A stretch of DNA of 5,142 nt, from contig JAJYZY010000159.1 in NCBI GenBank assembly GCA_021799715.1, positions 1-5,142 on the forward strand, given 5' to 3'. The position numbers and the translations under genes were made by a program. Positions 5,053 through 5,142 of the stretch are shown piece after piece. The notes beneath the pieces were generated by a model, which saw nothing but the letters and a program-made list of their open reading frames with translations, searched no databases and was not told the DNA's origin. Source of the DNA: Planctomycetota bacterium. Its GTDB lineage: Bacteria > Planctomycetota > Phycisphaerae > WQYP01. How positions within the stretch are numbered: position 1 is the first letter of the stretch; the number at the start of each line of letters is the position of its first letter.

Positions 5053-5142
5053 GTTATCGGTATGCCTCTACCTGTTGTGGTAGGTGGCATCGAAAGAGGG
5101 AACCCGGTGAAAAGCCGGGACTGCCCCGCAGCGGTAAACAGG
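5053..5142 (+). promoter_or_regulatory. Cobalamin (B12) riboswitch, 5' part, cut by the right window edge
   Basis: The RNA carries the conserved cobalamin-riboswitch core in order. A hairpin has ATGCC (5062-5066) with GGCAT (5086-5090) outside and CTACC (5068-5072) with GGTAG (5079-5083) inside. Next come AGAGGGAA (5095-5102) and a hairpin CCCGG (5103-5107)/CCGGG (5115-5119) holding the GGTGA motif. Then comes ACTGCCCCGCAGCGGTAA (5120-5137), a hallmark of the family. The 3' half, including the B12-box closing helix and the expression platform, lies beyond the edge, so ligand class and mode (translation or termination control) cannot be told. Known targets of this family include B12 uptake (btuB-type receptors, ABC transporters), B12 synthesis genes and B12-independent isozymes, usually turned off by cobalamin. 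Confidence 0.93.

Noticed and set aside
5053..5142. Possible other riboswitch class or tRNA-like element at the right edge
   Set aside because: The ordered GGGAA, GGTGA hairpin and CTGCCCCGCAGCGGTAA motifs are specific to the cobalamin family and no tRNA cloverleaf is present.

Overview
The window reads as chromosomal DNA from a Gram-negative bacterium of moderate GC content. A PEP-CTERM-type surface protein, a release factor 2 with the tract HTSFASVDVTP, and a secreted jelly-roll-like protein together suggest the Planctomycetota or a related group. This placement is inferred from protein style and was not tested. No IS element, CRISPR array, tRNA or rRNA was seen.

Layout, left to right. (1) At 1-509, minus strand, lies the N-terminal 169 codons of a secreted protein with a Sec signal peptide. 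Its C-terminus is beyond the left edge. (2) At 726-1863, minus strand, lies prfB (peptide chain release factor 2). It is encoded in two overlapping frames joined by the classic CUU-UGA-C programmed +1 frameshift, so a plain ORF call starting at 1745 loses the first 39 residues. A stem-loop and a candidate intrinsic terminator separate it from gene 1. (3) A divergent intergenic region of 258 bp follows. (4) At 2122-3660, plus strand, lies a CPA1-family cation/proton antiporter with a C-terminal RCK_C (TrkA-C) domain. (5) At 3823-4866, minus strand and convergent with the antiporter, lies a choice-of-anchor A family exported protein with a PEP-CTERM-like sorting tail in which the central Glu is Val. 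Its leader holds a good sigma70-type promoter, a palindrome over the -10, and a short terminator-like hairpin. (6) From about 5017 to the right edge, plus strand, a strong sigma70-type promoter runs straight into the 5' half of a cobalamin riboswitch. The regulated gene lies outside the window.

The genes do not form one pathway: translation termination, ion homeostasis, cell-surface or exopolysaccharide-associated protein export and B12-controlled expression sit side by side as separate transcription units. I see no evidence for a wholly new multi-gene system. The most informative points are the recoded prfB without the usual internal Shine-Dalgarno stimulator, the SPY variant of its stop-recognition tripeptide, the leader architecture of the PEP-CTERM gene, and the B12 riboswitch cut by the window edge.
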